A stretch of DNA of 64,000 bases from Geodermatophilus obscurus. GTDB taxonomy: Bacteria > Actinomycetota > Actinomycetes > Mycobacteriales > Geodermatophilaceae. Positions 9,189-16,455 of this stretch are shown in pieces. Position 1 is the stretch's first letter. The number at the start of each line of letters is the position of its first letter. The stretch lies in contig NZ_FRDM01000003.1 in assembly GCF_900143215.1 (NCBI RefSeq), positions 240,650-304,649 on the forward strand, written 5' to 3'. The notes under the pieces were generated by a model that worked only from the letters and a program-made list of their open reading frames with translations, was not told the origin of the DNA and did not search any database. The translations under genes and the position numbers were made by a program.

Positions 9189-10727
9189 GTGAGCGCACAG
9201 GAGCACGCCGAGGGCGCGGTTGCCGGCAACGACCGGATCGTCGCCGTCCTGGACGCACTCGTCACACGGCCGATCGGCGACGGATGGGGCGTGCGCGAGC
9301 TGGCCGACGCCGTGGCTGCCAGCCGCAGCACCGTCAACCGGATCCTGCAGGGCCTGGTCGCACGCGGACTCGCTCGCGTCGACGCGAACGCCATCTACTC
9401 AGTGGGACCGCGGCTGCGGGTCCTCGCGAAGGTCCTGCACGATCGGCAGCCCCTGCTCCGCGGCGCCCCTCCGGTGATGCACGAGCTGAGCCGGACCGCG
9501 GACGCGACGGTCATGCTCGCCGTGCACGGCCCCCGACCCGGTGCCGCCTTCATCGCGCTCCTGCGTCAGCAATCGGGACCGATCCGGTACCACCTGGAGC
9601 CCGGGATGGAGCTGCCGCTGCACGCCGGCGCCGCGGGCCGCGCGATCCTGTCCGAGGTCGGCGTCGCGGCACTGCAGGATCCGCTGCCCCGCTACAGCGA
9701 GGACACCGTCATCGACCCGGCACGACTCGACGAGGACCTGCGGATGGCCCGGGAGGCCGGCTACGTGATCAGCGTCGGACAGCACATCCCGCTGGCCGCC
9801 GGGGTCGCCGCTCCGCTGCGCTTCGCACCCGACCTCGTCGCCGCCGTGTCGGTCACCCGGCTCCGCCACAGCACCACCGACGCCGACCTCGAACGCCTCG
9901 GGCCGATCGTGCGCAAGGCGGCCGATGACATCGCGGACGCGGCACGCCCGGCGGCCTGGAGCGAACGGCCCGCCCGCCCGTCCGCTGCCGACACAACCGC
10001 CCTCGGGCGGGTGCAGCGGCTCCTGGAAGTCCTCGTCGCCGAGCCCTCCGGCGCCCCGACCGGCATCGAGCTGGCCCGACGCCTGGGCGCCAACGAGGCC
10101 ACAGCCGCCCGGCTGCGGGCCACGGCACTGGCGTCGGGACTGGCAGTGCCGACCGCGGGCCGCCGCATGGCGGCCGGTCCGCTCCTGCTGCGGTGGGCGG
10201 CCGGGATCGGACCCGACTGGGACATCGCCGACCTCGCCGGCGACGCACTGCAGGCCCTGGCCCACGCCAGCGGAGAGACCGTCGGCCTCGCCGTCTTCGA
10301 CCCCGAGGCCGTCACCGCGACCCTGGCGGCCGAAGCCGGCGGAACCCGACCCGTCGAGTACAGCCTCGGCGTCGGGTCGCCGATCCCGCTCCACGCCGGC
10401 GCCGCCGGCAAGGCGATCCTGGCGCACTGCCCCTCGGAGATCGTGCGCGGTCAGGTCCTCCAGCCCCTCACGCCCCGGTCGCCGACCAGCCTGGAGCAGC
10501 TCGAGAGGGATCTGCGGCAGATCCGCGAGACCGGGTGGGCCCAGGCCGAGGGCGAGCGCATCCCCGACGCCTTCGGACTCGCGGCACCGTTCTTCGCCGA
10601 CGAGGCCGTCGCCGGATCCCTCACGTTCACCATCCCCCGCTTCCGCGCCGACGAGGTCGACATGCCGCAGCTGACGACGATGCTCACCGAGACGGCACGA
10701 CGGATCACCGCACTGCTCTCCGTGTAG
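9189..10727 (+). CDS. Tandem IclR regulator: two complete IclR units in one chain
   Basis: A 512-aa protein, twice the usual ~255 aa of IclR regulators. Unit 1 has a winged helix at about 14-80 (WGVRELADAVAASRSTVNRI) and an effector domain at 90-250. Unit 2 has a second helix-turn-helix-like segment at about 271-340 (TGIELARRLGANEATAARL) and a second effector domain at 345-510. The repeated signature is LPLHAGAAGRAILSE (142-156) and IPLHAGAAGKAILAH (399-413). The GTG at 9189 follows GGGAGG by 11 bases; an in-frame GTG at 9063 is possible but lacks such a site. It is divergent from the transporter-dehydrogenase-aldolase operon and presumably controls it through the palindrome at 9012-9026. IclR proteins normally pair as dimers of dimers, so this may be a covalent dimer. 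Confidence 0.9.
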   Translation: MSAQEHAEGAVAGNDRIVAVLDALVTRPIGDGWGVRELADAVAASRSTVNRILQGLVARGLARVDANAIYSVGPRLRVLAKVLHDRQPLLRGAPPVMHELSRTADATVMLAVHGPRPGAAFIALLRQQSGPIRYHLEPGMELPLHAGAAGRAILSEVGVAALQDPLPRYSEDTVIDPARLDEDLRMAREAGYVISVGQHIPLAAGVAAPLRFAPDLVAAVSVTRLRHSTTDADLERLGPIVRKAADDIADAARPAAWSERPARPSAADTTALGRVQRLLEVLVAEPSGAPTGIELARRLGANEATAARLRATALASGLAVPTAGRRMAAGPLLLRWAAGIGPDWDIADLAGDALQALAHASGETVGLAVFDPEAVTATLAAEAGGTRPVEYSLGVGSPIPLHAGAAGKAILAHCPSEIVRGQVLQPLTPRSPTSLEQLERDLRQIRETGWAQAEGERIPDAFGLAAPFFADEAVAGSLTFTIPRFRADEVDMPQLTTMLTETARRITALLSV

Positions 10728-11124
10728 CTGCAGCGTTCCCCGGCCATCCCGCTCGCGCGGAACCCGGCAGCGTCTGCGGTGACGCGACCGGCACGGGCGC
10801 GGTGCTCAGCGCCGTGGGGTCGCGTCGCGACTGCGGGAGTGCCGAGAGGTGCCCGAAGCGGGCGCGGAGAGCGTGACCCGTCAGCTCGATGCGCAGAGCA
10901 GCTCACGAGCTGGAACGGCCCTGGACCACAGGCAGCTGCTGCGGACCCGGACGGTGCGGACATCCACATGGTGCACGGGCTGTCCGGAACGCCCTCGTCG
11001 GGACCGCGAAGCCGTGCACCCACCTGACCGTCGGCGCCGTCCGCGAGGTGTGTGCCCCTTCCCACCCTCCACCGGCTTGAGCGGGCCGCCGCCGCAGTGG
11101 CCGCCGGCGACCTGTGAGCCAGGG
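10728..11124. other. Intergenic, no gene seen
   Basis: Convergent space between the tandem IclR gene and the MBL-fold gene. Short frames here have no recognisable motif or ribosome site. No clear terminator hairpin was found. Confidence 0.5.
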
Positions 11125-11904
11125 TCAGCCCAGCTGCAGGCGGTCGGCCAGTCCGGCCGCGGCGAAGGCGGCCACGACGTCGTCGCGGCTCTCGGTGAAG
11201 TGGCCCCAGCTGTCGCAGTGGGCGGGAACCACCCGGCGGGCGCCGAGGATCTGAGCGGCCTCGGCGGCCTGGGCGCTGTCGATGGTGAGCAGTGCGCCGT
11301 CGAAGAAGGGGGTGCGGACGGCGCCGACGAACAGGACCGCGGTGTCCACCGGACCGACGCGCTCGGCGATCTCCCGGACCAGAGGCAGCGACGCGTTGTC
11401 CCCGCTGACGTAGGCGGTGGGCAGGTCGGTCGCGGTCAGGACGAAACCGACGACCTCGCCGGTGACCGGCTCGCAGCCCTCCGGGCCGTGCAGCGCCGGG
11501 GCGGCGGTCACGGTCAGGGTGCCGCCGTCGGGGCGGGCCAGCTCAACGGCCTCCCACGGCGCGAGGCCCCGGGCGGTGCCGCCGAGACGGCCGGCGCCAC
11601 CGGTGGTGGTGAGGACGACCGGGACGTCGCCGAGCAGGGCACGGCCGGCGTGGTCCAGGTTGTCCGGGTGCTCGTCATGGGACAGCAGCACCACGTCGAC
11701 CGGGCCCAGGTCGGCGGGGTCGATCGAGCAGGCGGCGGTCTTGGTGAGGACGAGGTCGCCGAGGGGGTAGTCGCCCGGGGCGTCGAAGGTGGGGTCGGTG
11801 AGGAACCGCAGGCCTCCGTACTCGATCACGGTGGTGGGGCCGCCGAGGACCCGGACGGGGATCTGCGCGGCAGTGGAACGGACGTCGGTCAAGGGGTACC
11901 TCAC
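11125..11904 (-). CDS. MBL-fold metal-dependent hydrolase, UlaG-like
   Basis: A 259-aa cytoplasmic protein with the metallo-beta-lactamase fold. The metal motif is SHDEHPDNLD (75-84), the H-x-x-H-x-DN-L-D variant found in UlaG-like hydrolases. Later metal ligands fit the His in APALHGPEG and Asp in YVSGDN, and a late histidine in VVPAHCDSWGH. It is divergently transcribed from a CGNR zinc-finger regulator 66 bases away with a perfect inverted repeat between the two, which suggests local control. Members hydrolyse lactones or phosphodiesters or have unknown substrates; nothing here narrows it further. Confidence 0.85.
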   Translation of the reverse strand: MRYPLTDVRSTAAQIPVRVLGGPTTVIEYGGLRFLTDPTFDAPGDYPLGDLVLTKTAACSIDPADLGPVDVVLLSHDEHPDNLDHAGRALLGDVPVVLTTTGGAGRLGGTARGLAPWEAVELARPDGGTLTVTAAPALHGPEGCEPVTGEVVGFVLTATDLPTAYVSGDNASLPLVREIAERVGPVDTAVLFVGAVRTPFFDGALLTIDSAQAAEAAQILGARRVVPAHCDSWGHFTESRDDVVAAFAAAGLADRLQLG

Positions 11905-11942
11905 GGTTGGGGACGGGGTCTTCCGTGAGCCGACTGTAGGTG

Positions 11943-11960
11943 GCTCTCACGGATGAGAGC
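11943..11960. promoter_or_regulatory. Inverted repeat between MBL hydrolase and CGNR regulator
   Basis: GCTCTCA-CGGA-TGAGAGC is a perfect 7-bp inverted repeat with a 4-base spacer, lying 10 bases ahead of the CGNR start at 11971. A further related half, CCGTGAGCC, lies at 11923-11931. The position suits an operator controlling both divergent genes. Confidence 0.5.
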
Positions 11961-11970
11961 AAGGGGTAGC

Positions 11971-12591
11971 ATGAGGACCGTGTGGGAGGCCGCGGGCGCC
12001 GAGGCTGTGCAGCCGGCCCTGCCGCCGGCGCCGGGGGCGGAGCAGTACGTCGCCCTGGACTTCGCCGACAGCGCTGTGGCTCTGCCCGGCGGCCAGTTCA
12101 CCGATGCGCTGGGCACTCCCGCCGCGGCGAACCGGTGGCTGACCGAGCACGGGCTCGCGCCGGCCCACGCCGGGTTGCAGGCGATGTGCGCAGCACAGCT
12201 GCGCGCCCTCCGCGAGCAGGTGCGCACGCTGCTGGCGTCCCGCATCGACGGTCATCCCGCGCCGCCCGCCGCTCTGCAGGCGGTCAACGACGCCATGACG
12301 CGCGTTCCCACCGCCTCGCTGCTGCGCTGGGACGACGCCTCCGGTCTGCATCGCGCCGCGGCGCATCCGACCACCCAGATCCTCGACCATGCCCTGGCGG
12401 CCCTGGCCGCCGATGCAGCCGAGCTGCTCACCGGCCCCGACGCCGAGCAGCTGTCCGCCTGTGGCTCCCCGCCGTGCAACCGGTACCTGCTGCGCACCCA
12501 CGGCCGCCGCCAGTGGTGCTCGGTCCGCTGCGGCGACCGTGCCCGCGCGGCCCGCGCCTACGCCCGGCGCAGCCAGCTCAAGGACGCCTGA
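11971..12591 (+). CDS. CGNR zinc-finger / ABATE-domain transcriptional regulator
   Basis: A 206-aa protein with an N-terminal ABATE (stress-induced regulator) region up to about 150 and a C-terminal CGNR-type zinc finger. The four cysteines are C164, C169, C183 and C187, in ACGSPPCNRYLL and QWCSVRCGDR; the signature reads CGDR instead of CGNR. An arginine-rich tail, ARAARAYARR, probably contacts DNA. I prefer the ATG at 11971 (AAGGGG at 11961) over one at 11953, because the latter falls inside the inverted repeat. The gene is divergent from the MBL hydrolase and likely regulates it. The signal sensed is unknown. Confidence 0.8.
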   Translation: MRTVWEAAGAEAVQPALPPAPGAEQYVALDFADSAVALPGGQFTDALGTPAAANRWLTEHGLAPAHAGLQAMCAAQLRALREQVRTLLASRIDGHPAPPAALQAVNDAMTRVPTASLLRWDDASGLHRAAAHPTTQILDHALAALAADAAELLTGPDAEQLSACGSPPCNRYLLRTHGRRQWCSVRCGDRARAARAYARRSQLKDA

Positions 12592-12678
12592 CGGGCCCCT
12601 CCGGCGCAGTGAGGGTGCCCCGCCGGCCCCCGGTCGGGTGGAGTCGTGCCGCCGGCGGTCGCCGCGGTCCGGCGCGGC

Positions 12679-13215
12679 TCAGTGCTGGGGGTGCCCGTGG
12701 CCGTGCTCGCCGGCCGGTCGCTGCTGGTCCCACTCGTGTCGGGCGCCGTGGTAGGCGTGCACGACGGCGTGGCCCTTGCCGCGGCCGATGAGCCAGCGGT
12801 TGACCGGCACGGTGACGATGAAGGCGACGGCGAGCGCGAACACCAGCGAGCCCCAGAACAGCCAGCTGGCCAGGCCGGCGTCCATCGCGCCGGGCACCAG
12901 CAGCATGACCGCGTTGTCCACGATCTCCATGACGGTGATCGAGACGGTGTCGGCGGCCAGGGCGACGGGGATCGCCGCGCGCAGCGCGAGCCCGGAGCGC
13001 ACCACCGGGCCGATGGTGAATGCGTAGCCGAACACGAACGCCAGCGCGACGGCGAGCACGATGGTCTGCGCGTCGGACCAGCCCAACGCGGTGCCGATGA
13101 CCATGCCGAGGACCTCGCCGATCGCGCAGCCGGTGAGGCAGTGCAGCGTGGCGCTGATCGCCAGTCGGGTCAGGGCGGCGCCGGTCGGGCGCCCCTGGGG
13201 CATGGAGTGGTCCAT
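12679..13215 (-). CDS. DUF4396 membrane protein with histidine-rich tail
   Basis: A 178-aa membrane protein of the DUF4396 family with four or five hydrophobic spans (for example LGMVIGTALGW and IVLAVALAFVFGYAF) and paired residues in the membrane core (LHCLTGCAIGE). The C-terminal ~30 residues are rich in His (HAYHGARHEW, GEHGHGHPQH), as in metal-handling proteins. It follows the MFS exporter by 46 bases on the same strand, so the two are probably one operon, and the operon has a CsoR-like palindrome upstream. The family's function is not established. A link to metal homeostasis is inferred from the His tail and the operator. Confidence 0.75.
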   Translation of the reverse strand: MDHSMPQGRPTGAALTRLAISATLHCLTGCAIGEVLGMVIGTALGWSDAQTIVLAVALAFVFGYAFTIGPVVRSGLALRAAIPVALAADTVSITVMEIVDNAVMLLVPGAMDAGLASWLFWGSLVFALAVAFIVTVPVNRWLIGRGKGHAVVHAYHGARHEWDQQRPAGEHGHGHPQH

Positions 13216-13261
13216 CGGTGCTCCTCGATCGGTCAGGTGGAGTGCGAGCGGGTACCCGAGG

Positions 13262-14782
13262 TCAGGCGGCGGCCTTGACCGCGTCGGCGGTCTCGGCGGT
13301 GCGCTGGGTGCCCCGGGTGGCCACGGTCGCGGCCACGAGGACGGCGGCGGCCAGCAGCAGGCCGGCTCCCGTGAGGAAGCCGGTGGTGTAGCCCTGCGCC
13401 AGCGCCTCGCCGGCCCGGGCCACGGCGCCGGGATCGTCGACAGCCAGGCCCTGCTGCAGCACCTGGGCGGCACCGGGCAGCTGCTCGTCGGCTGCGGCGG
13501 TGGAGACGGTGGTCAGCACGGCCAGGCCGAGCGCGGCGCCGATCTGCTGGGCCATGTTGACCAGCGCCGAGGCGACGCCGGCCCGGTCCTCGGCGACCCG
13601 GTGCACGGCGGTCAGGGTCAGCGGCACGAACGCCAGCCCGAGGCCGAACGAGGTGAGGAACAGCGCCGGCATGACGTGGCCGGCGTAGGAGGAGTCCATG
13701 GTCAGCGTGGACAGCCAGAACATGCCACCGGCGGCCAGCACGAGACCGGGCGCGGCCACGAGCCGCGGCGCGAGGCGCTCGACCAGCTCGGAGCTGATCC
13801 CCGAGGCCAGGATGATGCCGGCGGCGAAGGGCAGGGAGGCCACGCCGGTCTTCAACGCCCCGAACTGAAGCACCTGCTGCAGGAACAGCGCCAGCAGGTA
13901 GAACGAGCCCAGCAGGCCGGCGCCGATGAACAGGATCGTGAGGTAGGAACCGGCCCGGTTGCGGTCGGCGAACAGGCCCAGCGGCAGCAGCGGCACGTCG
14001 GTCCGCGCCTGCAGCATCAGGAACACGGCCAGCAGCACCGCGGCGACGGTGAACGCGGCCAGGTTCACCGCGTCGGTCCAGCCGTGCTCGCCGGCGCGGG
14101 TGACGCCGTAGACCAGCGCGACCATCGCGCCGGTGCCGCTCACCGCACCTGGGGTGTCCAGCCGGCCGCGGCCGCGGCCGCCCTCGGGCAGGGCGCCGGT
14201 GCCGGCGAGCACCGCAAGGCCGATGGGGATGTTGATGAAGAACACCCACCGCCAGTCGAGCAACCCGGTGAGCGCCCCGCCGAGCAGCACGCCGGCGACG
14301 ATGCCGACCGCGGACATGGCGCCGTAGACGGCCATCGCGGAGTTGCGGGGCTTGCCGATCGGGAAGGTGGTGGCGATCAGGGCCAGCGCGTTCGGCGCGG
14401 CCAGCGCCGCTCCCAGCCCCTGCAGGGCGCGGGCGGCGATCAACAGTCCCGTGTTCGGCGCGAGGCCGCCGAGCAGCGACGCGGCGACGAAGACAGCGAG
14501 GCCGATGCGCAGCACCCGCCGCCGGCCGAACAGGTCACCGACGCGCCCCCCGAACAGCAGCAGCGCGCCGAAGACGAGCACGTAGGCGTTGATCACCCAC
14601 GGCAGGTCGGCCGCGGCGACACCCAGGTCGGCCTGGATGCTCGGCAGCGCGATGTTGGCGATGCTGTCGTCGAGGACCAGCATCAGCTGAGCCGTGGCGA
14701 TCACGAGCAGAGACAAGCCCAGCCGGCGGCCGGCGGGGGAAGCCGCGGAGGTCTGCGACTGGTCTGCCGATGCGGCTGACAT
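13262..14782 (-). CDS. MFS drug/metabolite exporter, DHA2 family (14 TMS)
   Basis: A 506-aa proton-driven exporter of the EmrB/QacA group. It shows motif D1 near the start (LMLVLDDSIANIALPSI), motif A (GGRVGDLFGRRRVLRIGL) and the motif C region (AMSAVGIVAGVLLGGAL), with 14 predicted spans. The ATG at 14782 has AGGAG spaced correctly ahead of it. The DUF4396 gene follows in the same direction. Upstream at 14846-14860 is a perfect G/C-tract palindrome of the kind bound by CsoR-family metal sensors. The substrate is unknown; most relatives export cationic drugs or dyes. Confidence 0.9.
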   Translation of the reverse strand: MSAASADQSQTSAASPAGRRLGLSLLVIATAQLMLVLDDSIANIALPSIQADLGVAAADLPWVINAYVLVFGALLLFGGRVGDLFGRRRVLRIGLAVFVAASLLGGLAPNTGLLIAARALQGLGAALAAPNALALIATTFPIGKPRNSAMAVYGAMSAVGIVAGVLLGGALTGLLDWRWVFFINIPIGLAVLAGTGALPEGGRGRGRLDTPGAVSGTGAMVALVYGVTRAGEHGWTDAVNLAAFTVAAVLLAVFLMLQARTDVPLLPLGLFADRNRAGSYLTILFIGAGLLGSFYLLALFLQQVLQFGALKTGVASLPFAAGIILASGISSELVERLAPRLVAAPGLVLAAGGMFWLSTLTMDSSYAGHVMPALFLTSFGLGLAFVPLTLTAVHRVAEDRAGVASALVNMAQQIGAALGLAVLTTVSTAAADEQLPGAAQVLQQGLAVDDPGAVARAGEALAQGYTTGFLTGAGLLLAAAVLVAATVATRGTQRTAETADAVKAAA

Positions 14783-14845
14783 GGGACGACTCCTGTTGCT
14801 CGTAGGGCATGCCCGGTACCCCGGGGCCGTATGAGTCTCAAGCAT

Positions 14846-14860
14846 TACCCCCCGGGGGTA
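14846..14860. promoter_or_regulatory. CsoR-like G/C-tract palindrome
   Basis: TACCCCCCGGGGGTA is a perfect inverted repeat 63 bases upstream of the MFS start. It has the TA-flanked C-run/G-run form of CsoR/RcnR operators. A second imperfect copy (GGTACCCCGGGGCC, 14815-14828) lies nearer the gene. No csoR gene is in the window. Confidence 0.5.
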
Positions 14861-14959
14861 TGTTCCGCAAGCAACAGTGAGCGGCGTCACGACCGCTGCG
14901 CGCCGCCCCCGGGCCCTGCTGTGCGAGGGCGCGCAGGCGCTGGCGAGTGGCCCGGCCGG

Positions 14960-15097
14960 GACCGTTGCTGTCCCTCCGGCGGCGTTGCTGTGGTCATGCA
15001 GAGGGCGGGCCGGCCCTCACGGCCGACCCACCACTGACCTGCGGTTCGCCGTCGGGCTGACAGGATGTGAACCTGCGACCCCGTGACCCCCAGTCAC
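14960..15097. repeat. Left copy of integrase-flank plus tRNA-Pro 3' end (att-like)
   Basis: This segment aligns with 23286-23437: GACCGTTGCTGTCCCTC, then GCGGGCCGG, then CTGACCTGCGG, then the last 46 bases of the tRNA-Pro gene (15052-15097, minus sense). The tRNA part differs from the intact gene at a few sites, but the anticodon-stem change is compensated on the other arm, as if copied from a working tRNA of another lineage. It marks the left junction of the degraded island. Confidence 0.75.
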
Positions 15098-15210
15098 ATT
15101 CGAGGGGTTCGCCCTGGTTCGTGATGATGCCGTTTGCACAGGCCCGCCGTTTGTGACGTCCGCCGACGTGCGCCAGGATCCACCGTCGTTCGGAGCGCGT
15201 TGCTGTACCG

Positions 15211-15770
15211 GTGGCTGTGGCGCTCGGTCGTCCGACCGCCGTCCAGCTTTCCGGGGGACGGGTCGCGCTGTTCGCCGAGGGCCACGTGGCAACCGACGTC
15301 GTCCGCTTCGAGCAGCGGGCGGATGCGGCGTTGCGGTCGCGCGACGGTGCGGCCTGCGCGGAGGCTGCATCGGCGTACGGCGGTGAACTGCTTCCGCAGG
15401 CGCGCTACGAGGAGTGGACGCAGGCGCGCCGGGACCAGCTGAGGTTCCGGTACGGCGAGCTGCTGCGCCTGTCCGGGCAGTGGGAGCGGCTCGTCGAGGT
15501 CGATCCGGCCGACGAGCCGGCGTACCGGGAGTTGATCCGCGCCACGCTGACCGAGGGCAACCGGCACCCGGCGATCCGCTGGTACGGCCGGCTGCGCACG
15601 CACCTGGAGCACGAGTTCGGTGTGCCGCCCAGCCCGCAGACCGAGAGTCTCCACGCCGAGTGCGTCGCCGCGCTGGAGCCCGCCTCTACCGCCTTCATCG
15701 GGCGCCAGGTCGAGCTCGCCCGAGCCGCTGCCGCGCTCGCGGCGGCGGAGCGTGGCGAGCTCGGCGCCTT
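15211..15770 (+). pseudogene. Truncated BTAD-domain (SARP/AfsR-like) ATPase regulator
   Basis: The frame encodes a bacterial transcriptional activator domain: YGGELLPQARYEEWTQARRD, then LRLSGQWERLVEVDPADEPA and WYGRLRTHLEHEFGVPPSP, which are tetratricopeptide-like helices typical of BTAD. It then reaches FIGRQVELARAAAALAAAE, the start of the AAA-type ATPase domain. The expected N-terminal winged helix is missing and the ATPase is cut off at about 15770, where the DNA becomes a reversed IS256 transposase fragment. Intact relatives are about 900-1,000 aa, so this is a fragment and not functional as a regulator. Confidence 0.75.
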
Positions 15771-16137
15771 GGCGCCGTTCTCGGAGTCGCCGACGGCGAA
15801 GCCGAGCACCTCCCGGTGCCCGTAGGCGGCCACGCGGTGGCGATGACCACGGCCTGAGGGACCACCCGACGGTTCACCCGCGCCTTGCCGTAGATGGCAT
15901 CCGGAAAGATGTACGGGTAGGTCGCCGGCGGTGGTCGGGATGCGCGGTCGGGAGCCGTTGCGCTGGCCGGTCCGGGATTTGGTGCGCTCGTGCGGGGGCC
16001 GCGCCGATCGTGGCGGTCGACTCGGCCTCGATCAGCGCCTGAAACAGCACCTCGGTCGCCGACAGGACGCGGTCGTCCACGTCGGCGAGCTCGAGCATTT
16101 CGAGGAGTTCCGGCAGGGCGGCCTGCTAGGGCCATCG
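15765..16137 (-). pseudogene. Deleted and frameshifted IS256-family transposase
   Basis: On the minus strand one frame reads LELADVDDRVLSATEVLFQA and LIEAESTATIGA, the N-terminus of mutator-type (IS256) transposases. After a deletion and frame change it reads FPDAIYGKARVNRRVVPQAV and GHREVLGFAVGDSENGA, matching the catalytic-core consensus ('FLDATYVKAR...VIATGV..DGHREVLGF.VGDSE'). More than half of the ~400-residue enzyme is absent and several frames are needed. Its 3' end abuts the truncated BTAD gene. Confidence 0.75.
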
Positions 16138-16455
16138 CGTGGCCCTTCTCCTGAGTGATCCTTGGCGGGTCCACGCAGAAGACTCACGCGGTGGCTCCTC
16201 ATTCGTCAGCATCACGCCGACGAGCTCAGAGCCTCCCACCAGCTACACCACTTCGAGTACGTCACCTGCGCCAGTGGGAGTGGCTGACGGCCCTGCCGAA
16301 GCCGGGCTGGCGGACGAGATGTCCGTCGTACCGCTCAGGCACGTGGTCCGAGCACCCGCGTATGCCGCGACCACCGCCCGCGGCCAGGCCCTCACGGGCT
16401 CGTCACCACGTCGGCGGTCAGGGCCACGCCGGCGCACCCACGGCGACGGGTCCCG
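16138..16455. other. Intergenic island DNA, no gene seen
   Basis: Between the IS256 remnant and the flavoprotein gene. Frames here have no recognised motif; probably debris. Confidence 0.45.

Noticed and set aside
10849..11928. A 359-residue plus-strand frame after the tandem IclR gene
   Set aside because: Most of it is antisense to the MBL hydrolase, and the remainder has no coding signature.
14877..15086. A 69-residue plus-strand frame before the left att copy
   Set aside because: It lies in the duplicated integrase-flank/tRNA segment and has no motif. I looked for an integrase end here, but similarity to the right copy begins only after the stop codon position.
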